From the NCBI GenBank assembly GCA_964543575.1, contig CAZIYV010000100.1:1-12608 (forward strand): DNA of 12,608 nt, written 5' to 3'. Made by a program: the position numbers and the translations under genes. Below are positions 7,275 to 12,608 of the stretch, in pieces; the stretch's first letter is position 1; each line of letters starts with the position of its first letter. The notes under the pieces were generated by a model. That model was not told the origin of the DNA and ran no database searches. It worked only from the letters and a program-made list of their open reading frames with translations. Origin of the DNA: Pelotomaculum_B sp964543575. GTDB taxonomy: Bacteria; Bacillota; Desulfotomaculia; Desulfotomaculales; Pelotomaculaceae.

Positions 7275-7393
7275 AGAAAAATCCCTCCACCAATAAAATT
7301 GTAAGATGAAATTTTGTATTACGCATCGTCTGAATGGACTATCTTTTGGATGAACTACAGCCAGTCATAGATGATGCTCATGCCGGGCTGCAT

Positions 7394-7424
7394 AAAAAAA
7401 GGCACACTCCTTCATGAGTGTGCC
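7394..7424 (-). terminator. Rho-independent terminator of the molybdenum-cofactor operon
   Basis: On the minus strand, GGCACACTC and GAGTGTGCC form a perfect 9-bp stem (7416-7424 with 7401-7409) around a 6-base loop, followed directly by seven T. It lies 140 bp after the moeA-PBP stop codon and upstream of the surface-protein gene, separating the two transcription units. Confidence 0.9.
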
Positions 7425-7563
7425 GGTTTTACTGCATACCGTCATAAGATCGCCTCACACACTGCCATACTTCCATACTCCTAATACTGTGGGTGAACGA
7501 TAAAGCTATTCTTTACAACTAAAATATATGAATTTTTTAACATTCTGTCAAGCTATGTTTTTC

Positions 7564-9486
7564 TCAGCTCTGCCACATAACCTTCCCGCAGTCGCGCAGG
7601 TCGTAACCACCCAGCTTTTTGACCTCCGCCTGAAACTCAGGTAATTCCATTACCGCCAATAATCTTTGGATATAGGGAGTATCCATATATTTTAAGGGGA
7701 TACACAGGTCATACCGTTCCTCAACTATACCGATAAAATCCAAGTCAAGCGCCCCGGCGGCGGCCCGGATGCCCAGACCCGCGTCTGCCGCTCCCGCCTT
7801 TACCGCCACAGCCACAGCCATATGGGTGTATTCTTCATGATCATAGCCCTGGATAAGATCGGTTGCAATCTCCCGCTCCCCCAGAAGGTAATCCAGCAGG
7901 ATCCTGGTGCCGGCGCCGCGCTGCCGGTTAACAAAGCTTACGTCATCCCGGGTCAGGTCTTCCAGTCCCCGGATGCCTTTGGGGTTGCCTTTGGTCAGGA
8001 TCAAACCCTGCTCCCGGTAGACCAGGTTGACCAGAGCGACTTCTCTGCCCGGCAGTATTCTTTTAACATAGTTAATATTGTACTCCCCTGTTTCTTCATC
8101 AAGCAGGTGCGTGCCCGCACAGTGCGCCTCACCCCTGCGCAGGGCTGTAAGTCCACCCAGACTGCCGACATGGGCGGAAGAAAGGGTCGCCTCCGGAAAT
8201 TCAAGGCGCAAAAAGTTAGCCAACACGTCCAGGGTGTTGTCATGACTGCCTGTGATAACCGTCGTTTCCCTGATCTCCCGCGGCGTCCTGAACAGTTCTA
8301 CTGTCGCCGTATCACCGGCATTGTAGCCTTCCGAAAGCCTGGGGACCCGGACCACACCGTCGGCCCGTACCAGCGACATCAGGACACCGGCGCCCCGTGA
8401 CATAGGGGTTGCCACAACCTTGTCCCCCACCTGCCCCAGCTTAACCCGCACAAATTCCTCAACACCTATGGAGGAAACCATTTTTCTGGATACGGTTGCT
8501 TCAATTGTATCCAGGGATGGCGGCACGATACCCAGTTTTTTAAAAAAAACCGGTTTGACGAAAAGGTCCAGGCCCATGTAAGCTGATACGGGGTACCCGG
8601 GCACACCTATAACGGGTTTGCCCCCGATCTCGCCCAGAATTACTGGTTTGCCTGGTTTAGTGGCCACTCCATGCACCAGTACCGAGCCAAGAGATCTTAT
8701 AACATCCGCGGTATAATCCTCGGAGCCGGCTGAAGACCCGGCGTTGATCAGCACAATGTCCGCTTCATCAACGGAGCTTATAAGCACGGCTTTAATGCTG
8801 TCAAAGTCATCCACCGTGATCTCCCTGCGCAGCGCCTTGCCGCCCCAACTCTCCACCATCGCCCCCAACATCCTGGAGTTAAACTCAATGATATCACCCG
8901 GACTCAACTCAGAGCCTGGCTGGACCAGTTCAGTGCCTGTAGGCATCAGTGCCACCCTGGGGCGAGGATGCACATAGAGGTTACTAATCCCACCGGCCAG
9001 CAAAGCGCCGATATCAACCGGTCTCACCTGGTGGTTGGCCGGTATGATCATCTCGGTGGCTACTATATCCTCACCCACAAAACGAATGTGCTGCCAGGGA
9101 TGCGCGGCGTGTATTATTTCAATAAGATCGGGCTGCAGATAGTGCACATCTTCAATCATAATAACAGCGTCGCAGCCGTCCGGCAGAGGGTCGCCCGTGT
9201 CTACCGGGAAAGCTTCCCTGCCCACCTGCAATTTTTTGGGCGTAGTCTCGAAAGCCCCGTATGTATCATAGGAGCGCACCGCCATCCCGTCCATGGCCGA
9301 GGCATGGTAATGGGGTGAAGATATCCGGGCATACACCGGCGCCGCCGTTACTCTGCCCAGTGCCGCTTCAGCGAGGACCAGTTCCGGCCGGCCCGGGCTC
9401 AGGGCGCCCATATCAGTAAGATAACCAAGATATCGTTCCAGCGCTGCTTCCCAGGGCAGGTCGTCCAAATAAACCTTACGCTTCAT
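7564..9486 (-). CDS. MoeA-type molybdopterin molybdenumtransferase fused to a PBP-like domain
   Basis: A protein of 640 aa. Residues 1 to about 400 are a full MoeA: SAMDGMAVR (63-71), TGDPLPDGCDAV (97-108), VGED (137-140), PTGTEL (182-187), NAGSSAGSEDYT (248-259), KPGKPVI (277-283) and GVPGYPVSA (294-302). MoeA inserts molybdate (or tungstate) into adenylylated molybdopterin in the cytoplasm. Residues about 405-630 are a periplasmic-binding-protein-like domain (PF12727/LysR-ligand type): TGSHDNTLDVL, a GSLGG loop at 441-445 and QRGAGTRILLDYL at 522-534. There is no signal peptide, so this domain acts inside the cell, perhaps binding the oxyanion or another ligand; that role is inferred. The length matches MoeA-PBP fusions known from Peptococcaceae and archaea. 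The ATG has GAGGTG 10 bases upstream. It is last in the cluster, 114 bp after the plain moeA, and ends before a strong terminator. Confidence 0.92.
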   Translation of the reverse strand: MKRKVYLDDLPWEAALERYLGYLTDMGALSPGRPELVLAEAALGRVTAAPVYARISSPHYHASAMDGMAVRSYDTYGAFETTPKKLQVGREAFPVDTGDPLPDGCDAVIMIEDVHYLQPDLIEIIHAAHPWQHIRFVGEDIVATEMIIPANHQVRPVDIGALLAGGISNLYVHPRPRVALMPTGTELVQPGSELSPGDIIEFNSRMLGAMVESWGGKALRREITVDDFDSIKAVLISSVDEADIVLINAGSSAGSEDYTADVIRSLGSVLVHGVATKPGKPVILGEIGGKPVIGVPGYPVSAYMGLDLFVKPVFFKKLGIVPPSLDTIEATVSRKMVSSIGVEEFVRVKLGQVGDKVVATPMSRGAGVLMSLVRADGVVRVPRLSEGYNAGDTATVELFRTPREIRETTVITGSHDNTLDVLANFLRLEFPEATLSSAHVGSLGGLTALRRGEAHCAGTHLLDEETGEYNINYVKRILPGREVALVNLVYREQGLILTKGNPKGIRGLEDLTRDDVSFVNRQRGAGTRILLDYLLGEREIATDLIQGYDHEEYTHMAVAVAVKAGAADAGLGIRAAAGALDLDFIGIVEERYDLCIPLKYMDTPYIQRLLAVMELPEFQAEVKKLGGYDLRDCGKVMWQS

Positions 9487-9512
9487 GCTCTATTCGCACC
9501 TCATAATAGGAA

Positions 9513-9547
9513 TTTTGACAGGATTAAAAATGATTTACAGGATTTCG
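9513..9547. repeat. Degenerate intergenic GATTTACAGGATT-type element
   Basis: Contains TTGACAGGATTAAA followed by GATTTACAGGATTT. From memory, short tandem variants of TTGACAGGATTAACAGGATT occur in intergenic regions of many unrelated bacteria. A related remnant (TAATCCTGTTAATCC) lies at 12180-12194. The purpose is unknown. Confidence 0.45.
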
Positions 9548-9551
9548 TAAA
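9523..9551 (-). promoter_or_regulatory. Candidate promoter for the moeA-PBP gene
   Basis: TTTACG (9546-9551), a 17-base spacer and TTTAAT (9523-9528) on the minus strand resemble a sigma-A promoter, 36 bases before the ATG. It overlaps the intergenic repeat. The 114-bp gap after moeA makes a separate promoter plausible, but the -35 match is only fair. Confidence 0.3.
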
Positions 9552-9600
9552 TGATAAAGCTATGTAAAATGAAATATAAAACATAGAATCCTATCAGTCT

Positions 9601-10842
9601 TTAAAAGAGTTTAACTTCCACAATCTCCCCGGCCTCAACACCCTCTTTGCCGGCGGGGATATGCGCCAGGCCGTCTGCCCTGACCATGGTACTGATTAAT
9701 CCTGATTTACCCAGGACAGGTTCGGCAAAAAACTGTCCGTCTCTATTGAAAAGCTTGACCCGGATAAAGTCCTCCCGTCCCGCTGCGGAACGAATGTTGC
9801 GGGTCATCACCACCCTGAGGGGAAATTCCCTGGCTAATTCTTCTCCGTTGGCCGGATAGCCGCCTGTTCGCAGAAGAGGGGCGACCATCAGATCAAAGAT
9901 AACCATAGCCGAAGCCGGGTGGCCCGGCAGGCCAAAAACAGGTTTTCCTCCCAAAATCGCTCCCACTGTGGGCTTGCCGGGACTGACCGCAATTCCATGA
10001 AAAAGCACACCTGGTTTTCCGGCAGAATCGATCACTTTGGAAGCGACATCGCGTGTACCAACTGAACTGCCGCCTGAAAGGAGGACCATATGGTTCTCTT
10101 CCAGCGCGATTTCCAGGGCTTCTTTCAATTTTCCGTAATTGTCAACGATAATTCCATACAGGTGTGGCTCACCACCGCAAGCTGTAACCGCCCCGTACAG
10201 GGCGTGGGAGTTAATGTCCCGTACCTGGCCGGATGAAGGAATAGCCCCGGGATCGACCAGTTCGTCTCCGGTAGAAACAATCCCTACTTTAATCGAAACG
10301 GCCACCTCAACTTCGGTGACGCCTATGGATGACAGCATGCCGAGATCCTGCGGCCTGATCAGGTGTCCCGCCGGAAGCGCAATCTCCCCGGCGGCTATGT
10401 CGTCACCCCTGCGCACCACATTCTCTCCGGGCGCAACGGGCTTAATTATGCCAATGGTGCCGCTGTCCAACTCTTCTGTATACTCCACCATCACTACAGC
10501 ATCCGCACCGGGTGGCAGCATTCCTCCGGTAGGAATACGATAGGCCTGACCCGCTTTTATTTCTCCCTCAGGTCTCCTGCCAATCATAACCTCGCCGCTG
10601 ATATCAACATACGACGGCATCCCTTCCGTGGCGCCATAGCTATCTTTTGCCCGTACCGCGAAACCGTCCATAGTGGACCGGTCGAAACCGGGCACATCAT
10701 CAACAGCGCGCACCTCCACCGCCAGTCTGCGGCCAAGGCTCTGCAAAATCGGCACCCTTACAGACGGCCATTTATCCGGCAGGTGGCGGGCTATAGCCGC
10801 CCTGGCTTCTTCAACTGTCAGCACATTAAAAAGTTCGGCCAT
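9601..10842 (-). CDS. moeA: Molybdopterin molybdenumtransferase MoeA
   Basis: A protein of 413 aa, the usual length for MoeA. Visible family motifs are STMDGFAVR (56-64), PTGGMLPPGADAVVMVE (104-120), RRGDDI (144-149), STGDEL (190-195), LSGGSSVGTRD (255-265), HGIAVSPGKP (282-291) and GLPGHPAS (304-311), with a beta-barrel C-terminal domain ending VEVKLF. It is a cytoplasmic enzyme that ligates molybdate to molybdopterin with release of AMP from adenylylated molybdopterin. No PBP domain is attached, unlike the paralogue that follows. Two MoeA copies side by side may divide work between molybdenum and tungsten or between cofactor forms; this is inference. The ATG has GAGGTG 5 bases upstream and starts 18 bp after the 59-aa gene, so the two are co-transcribed. 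Confidence 0.95.
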   Translation of the reverse strand: MAELFNVLTVEEARAAIARHLPDKWPSVRVPILQSLGRRLAVEVRAVDDVPGFDRSTMDGFAVRAKDSYGATEGMPSYVDISGEVMIGRRPEGEIKAGQAYRIPTGGMLPPGADAVVMVEYTEELDSGTIGIIKPVAPGENVVRRGDDIAAGEIALPAGHLIRPQDLGMLSSIGVTEVEVAVSIKVGIVSTGDELVDPGAIPSSGQVRDINSHALYGAVTACGGEPHLYGIIVDNYGKLKEALEIALEENHMVLLSGGSSVGTRDVASKVIDSAGKPGVLFHGIAVSPGKPTVGAILGGKPVFGLPGHPASAMVIFDLMVAPLLRTGGYPANGEELAREFPLRVVMTRNIRSAAGREDFIRVKLFNRDGQFFAEPVLGKSGLISTMVRADGLAHIPAGKEGVEAGEIVEVKLF

Positions 10843-10860
10843 AAATTCACCTCTGATGAG

Positions 10861-11040
10861 TTAGAAACATCCCAGTTCGCATGATTTTATTTTGATTTTA
10901 AGTTCATCGGCGGCATTTCCTACCACCCTGGGTACAACCTTCAATTCCTGCGCCAGTTTTCTGGCCTGAGTGCAGGTGAGCTTCCCCTCTTTGGCCGCCA
11001 GTCTGACCGCCTCTAGAACTTCCGGCTTGATTTCCGACAT
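10861..11040 (-). CDS. Small 59-aa conserved-looking protein of the molybdenum-cofactor cluster
   Basis: ATG (11038-11040) to TAA encodes 59 aa, with AAAGGAG 9 bases upstream. The protein opens MSEIKPEVLEAVRLAA, continues with KLTCTQARKLAQELKV, which looks like a small helix-turn-helix-type bundle, and ends with a basic strand and CELGCF. Cysteines are C23, C54 and C58. I believe similar small proteins with a GCF end occur in molybdenum and redox gene clusters of anaerobes, but I know no assigned function. The gene sits between mobB and moeA, 18 bp from moeA. It could be a small regulator, or a metal- or sulfur-binding accessory through the CxxxC tail. Base and codon use fit the neighbours. 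Easily missed because it is so short; the other frame over the same bases, 10904-11089, is low-complexity and not a gene. Confidence 0.82.
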   Translation of the reverse strand: MSEIKPEVLEAVRLAAKEGKLTCTQARKLAQELKVVPRVVGNAADELKIKIKSCELGCF

Positions 11041-11091
11041 TACAGCACACTCCTTTATTATTGTTCTCTTGTAAAATTTCTTGCAGCATGC

Positions 11092-11125
11092 AAAAAAAAG
11101 AGCAAATTCACTTTAGCTCTTTTTT
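11092..11125 (-). terminator. Weak terminator or attenuator overlapping the mobB stop codon
   Basis: On the minus strand, AAAAAAGAGC (11125-11116) pairs with GCTCTTTTTT around a 12-base loop containing the TAA stop, and runs into eight T (11099-11092). Only four pairs are outside the A-T run, so it is probably a partial terminator. It would lower transcription into the 59-aa gene and moeA. Confidence 0.45.
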
Positions 11126-11625
11126 AATATCACTTTCTCAATCAAGTCAGCTACTCCTGCCGCATCGTCCAGCCCAAAATACGGTTCATCCCCAACAGGT
11201 GGAGCATCACTTACCACAGCAATCAGTTCTCCCGCCGGGATAACCGGCCGCTGGGTTTCTCCACGGCGATAGACTTCTATTTTAGGCCATTTCTCCTTTT
11301 TATAACCCTCAAAAATAATCAGATCCAGATCGCCTGCCATGGACATTGACATGGCCATGACTTCTTCCGGCGCGGGTTCGGCTTCAAATTTCTTAAAAAG
11401 GGTGACCCCGTTGGGCGAGGCCAGAGCCACAACATCCGCGCCTGCCCGCGCATGCCGCCAGGTATCCTTTCCTCTTTGCTCAAGATCCACCAGATGGTGA
11501 GTATGTTTGATCACACCAATCAAGTAGCCTCGACCCTTTAGCACAGCGATCAGCTTTTCTAAAAAAGTGGTTTTGCCGGAGCCGGAATAGCCCACCAAAC
11601 CAACAACAGGGACTGGACTTTTCAC
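11113..11625 (-). CDS. mobB: Molybdopterin-guanine dinucleotide biosynthesis GTPase MobB
   Basis: A protein of 170 aa, a normal MobB length. It has a P-loop GYSGSGKTT (12-20), the family motif IKHTHH (39-44), GKDTWRHARAGAD (52-64) and a Walker-B-like DLIIFEGYKKE (101-111). MobB is a cytoplasmic GTP-binding accessory protein that aids formation or handling of the guanine dinucleotide form of the cofactor; it is not strictly essential in E. coli. The partner mobA is not in the window. The start is GTG at 11625, overlapping the stop of the MOSC gene as GTGA, with GGAGGT 6 bases upstream (11632-11637). The overlap implies translational coupling. The 3' end coincides with a weak hairpin. Confidence 0.93.
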   Translation of the reverse strand: MKSPVPVVGLVGYSGSGKTTFLEKLIAVLKGRGYLIGVIKHTHHLVDLEQRGKDTWRHARAGADVVALASPNGVTLFKKFEAEPAPEEVMAMSMSMAGDLDLIIFEGYKKEKWPKIEVYRRGETQRPVIPAGELIAVVSDAPPVGDEPYFGLDDAAGVADLIEKVILKKS

Positions 11626-12065
11626 TGAGGGACCTCCATAACTTCTATGGTATCGCCGGTTTTAACCTGACCGCCTTCCAGTACTTTGATGAAAATTCCC
11701 TCCCTGGGCATAACGCAATCACCGGCCTGATAGAAGATAGCGCAGCGGTTATGGCATTCCTTGCCAATCTGGGTGACTTCGCCAACCGCCAGGCCGCCGA
11801 TCTTCAGACGTGTGCCCAGAGGCAGATCAACAAGGTTTATCCCTTCCGTGGTGAGGTTCTCAGCAAAGTCCCCGGGGCCGACATCCAAACCCTTCGCCCG
11901 CATCTTTTCGATGCTCTCAAGCGCCAAAAGGCTGACCTGGCGGTGCCAGGGACCCGCGTGGGCATCATCCTGCAGACCTTGCTCCTTAATCAGTATTCCT
12001 TCTCCTGTGTTTTTCTTACGCATCCCTTTTTCCGGGCTGGTACATACAGCCTTTATTATACCCAT
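11622..12065 (-). CDS. Stand-alone MOSC domain protein
   Basis: A protein of 147 aa from the ATG at 12065, made of one MOSC (Mo-cofactor sulfurase C-terminal) domain. It opens MGIIKAVCTSPEKG and contains VSLLALESIEKM, GPGDFAENLTTEGI (near residues 63-76) and GKECHNRCAIF with C104 and C108, followed by C117. MOSC domains are thought to carry sulfur through a cysteine or to bind the pterin cofactor; C104 in GKEC is at the usual conserved position. Small single-domain versions like this are common in anaerobes beside moaA and mobB. The ATG at 12065 has AAAGGAG 9 bases upstream; an ATG at 12074 abuts that site directly and is unlikely to be used. The exact biochemical step is not established. Confidence 0.9.
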   Translation of the reverse strand: MGIIKAVCTSPEKGMRKKNTGEGILIKEQGLQDDAHAGPWHRQVSLLALESIEKMRAKGLDVGPGDFAENLTTEGINLVDLPLGTRLKIGGLAVGEVTQIGKECHNRCAIFYQAGDCVMPREGIFIKVLEGGQVKTGDTIEVMEVPQ

Positions 12066-12212
12066 GCAGGCCATCTCCTTTGTTATTCCATAGACAAGAT
12101 TTATCTTAAAATTTATTTACTAAACTTAATCAATCTTATTTTTAACTGTTTTATACTTAATAACCGTGAAAGTTACTTTTAATCCTGTTAATCCAGCAGA
12201 ACCTGTGAATAC
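12066..12212 (-). other. AT-rich gap between moaA and the MOSC gene
   Basis: These 147 bp are much richer in A and T than the genes on either side, and hold a short perfect inverted repeat (AAGAT, two bases, ATCTT at 12096-12107) and a remnant of the ATCCTGTTAATC element. A promoter for the MOSC-mobB unit is plausible, but I find no convincing -35/-10 pair (TTGATT and TAAGAT are 19 bases apart). No riboswitch is recognised. Confidence 0.4.
12075..12081 (-). promoter_or_regulatory. Ribosome binding site that sets the MOSC start
   Basis: AAAGGAG lies 9 bases before the ATG at 12065 and 0 bases before the ATG at 12074, which favours the shorter protein. Confidence 0.75.
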
Positions 12213-12608
12213 TTATCCACCAATTTGAGACATGCTCCTATGCTTGTCCCTCCAACCTTCCAGCATATGGTGCCGGTCCGGTTTCATATAAACCGCGTCC
12301 AAAATTAATTCGGCTATTTCCCTGGTACCCACTCCCTCACGCAGCGGGGTCTTCAAATCCACTTCCCGCTCGTCGTAAAGGCACGGCCTGAGTCCGCCGC
12401 TCGCGGTCAGGCGCAGGCGGTTGCATTTTTCGCAGAAATGTTCGCTCATGGAGGTGATAAAGCCAACCGTTCCCGCTGCGTCTTTAAAGCGGTAGTATTT
12501 AGCCGGTCCTCCGCCGGAAGACATCGTGGCAGGCAGTAATTGGCCGACTTTCCTGTTCAGCTTGTCCATTATTTCCTCGGCCGGCACAAAGCGCCCTTCG
12601 GACCAGGG
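12213..12608 (-). CDS. moaA: GTP 3',8-cyclase MoaA, C-terminal part
   Basis: The frame is open to the window edge, so the N-terminal part with the radical-SAM CxxxCxxC motif is outside. 131 residues are visible, about 40 percent of a typical 320-330-aa MoaA. The C-terminal iron-sulfur cluster motif is complete, C-x2-C-x13-C at fragment residues 59, 62 and 76 (within HFCEKCNRLRL). The SSGGGPAKYYR segment and the essential Gly-Gly end (MSQIGG) are also present. With its two [4Fe-4S] clusters MoaA rearranges GTP to the 8-cyclo intermediate, the first step of molybdopterin synthesis. It is the first visible gene of the minus-strand cluster, 147 bp before the MOSC gene. The apparent internal start at 12587 is a GTG within the gene, not the real start. 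Confidence 0.95.
   Translation of the reverse strand, partial: PWSEGRFVPAEEIMDKLNRKVGQLLPATMSSGGGPAKYYRFKDAAGTVGFITSMSEHFCEKCNRLRLTASGGLRPCLYDEREVDLKTPLREGVGTREIAELILDAVYMKPDRHHMLEGWRDKHRSMSQIGG

Larger units (their letters stand above)
7166..7563 (-). other. Leader and intergenic region of the surface-protein gene
   Basis: This 398-bp stretch has no large gene. Moving along the minus strand it holds the tail of the molybdenum operon, the terminator at 7394-7424, a presumed promoter zone between about 7300 and 7393, the two mini-ORFs and the surface-protein ribosome site. A TACAAT sequence at 7298-7303 could be a -10 element, but I see no convincing -35 at the right distance. I recognise no riboswitch. 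Confidence 0.5.

Noticed and set aside
7499..9563. Eleven-base direct repeat GATAAAGCTAT at 7499-7509 and 9553-9563, on either side of the moeA-PBP gene
   Set aside because: Too short and AT-rich to support an insertion or attachment site; the flanks do not match.
10904..11089. 61-codon minus-strand frame over the small gene
   Set aside because: The product is Gly/Arg/Gln-rich low complexity, and the overlapping 59-aa frame has a proper ribosome site and a plausible fold.
12066..12074. ATG at 12074 as the MOSC start
   Set aside because: It abuts the AAAGGAG site with no spacer; the ATG at 12065 is 9 bases away and gives the usual MOSC N-terminus.
12066..12212. Possible molybdenum-cofactor riboswitch before the MOSC gene
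   Set aside because: The region is AT-rich with only a 5-bp hairpin and lacks the GC-rich multi-stem structure of that riboswitch class.

Overview
The window looks like a piece of a metagenome-derived or draft scaffold from an anaerobic, spore-former-type Firmicute of the Peptococcaceae/Desulfotomaculum-Pelotomaculum kind. This is an inference from gene content, not a database result. The grounds are strong AGGAGG-type ribosome binding sites, a secreted protein with S-layer homology (SLH) domains, a SpoIIE-family phosphatase, a MoeA fused to a periplasmic-binding-protein (PBP) domain beside a plain MoeA, and roughly even base composition with AT-rich intergenic stretches. A run of exactly 100 N shows that two contigs were joined.

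Left region (2-2628, plus strand): three genes of a signalling group. They encode the C-terminal part of a cyclic-nucleotide-binding-fold/PAS protein, a SpoIIE/PP2C-type phosphatase starting 2 bases later, and a protein with two CBS domains and an ACT domain. The PAS protein's tail and the phosphatase's C-terminal domain resemble, from memory, the PAS/PP2C modules found next to sensory [FeFe] hydrogenases in Clostridia. No hydrogenase gene is in the window. A hairpin at 2714-2775 ends this group and probably also the converging gene to its right.

Middle region (2867-7165, minus strand): one large surface protein. It has a signal peptide, three SLH domains, a FecR-like domain, a Gly-rich linker, an Ig-like domain, an unassigned beta-rich domain and at least seven tandem cadherin-like repeats of about 99 residues. 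The 100-N gap falls inside the array. Its flanks show that a repeat copy is missing, with a predicted true gap of 172 + 297n bp. The 398-bp leader upstream holds two overlapping 9-codon mini-ORFs, each with its own Shine-Dalgarno sequence, and a terminator for the preceding operon.

Right region (7564-12608, minus strand, transcribed right to left): a molybdenum-cofactor cluster in the order moaA (partial at the window edge), MOSC protein, mobB, a 59-aa conserved-looking small protein, moeA, and the moeA-PBP fusion. MoaA starts the pterin, the MoeA proteins insert the metal, MobB is the GTPase linked to the nucleotide form of the cofactor, and MOSC proteins handle sulfur or cofactor. The MOSC and mobB genes overlap by 4 bases. 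A weak hairpin over the mobB stop codon and AT-rich gaps upstream of the MOSC gene and the moeA-PBP gene suggest more than one transcription unit.
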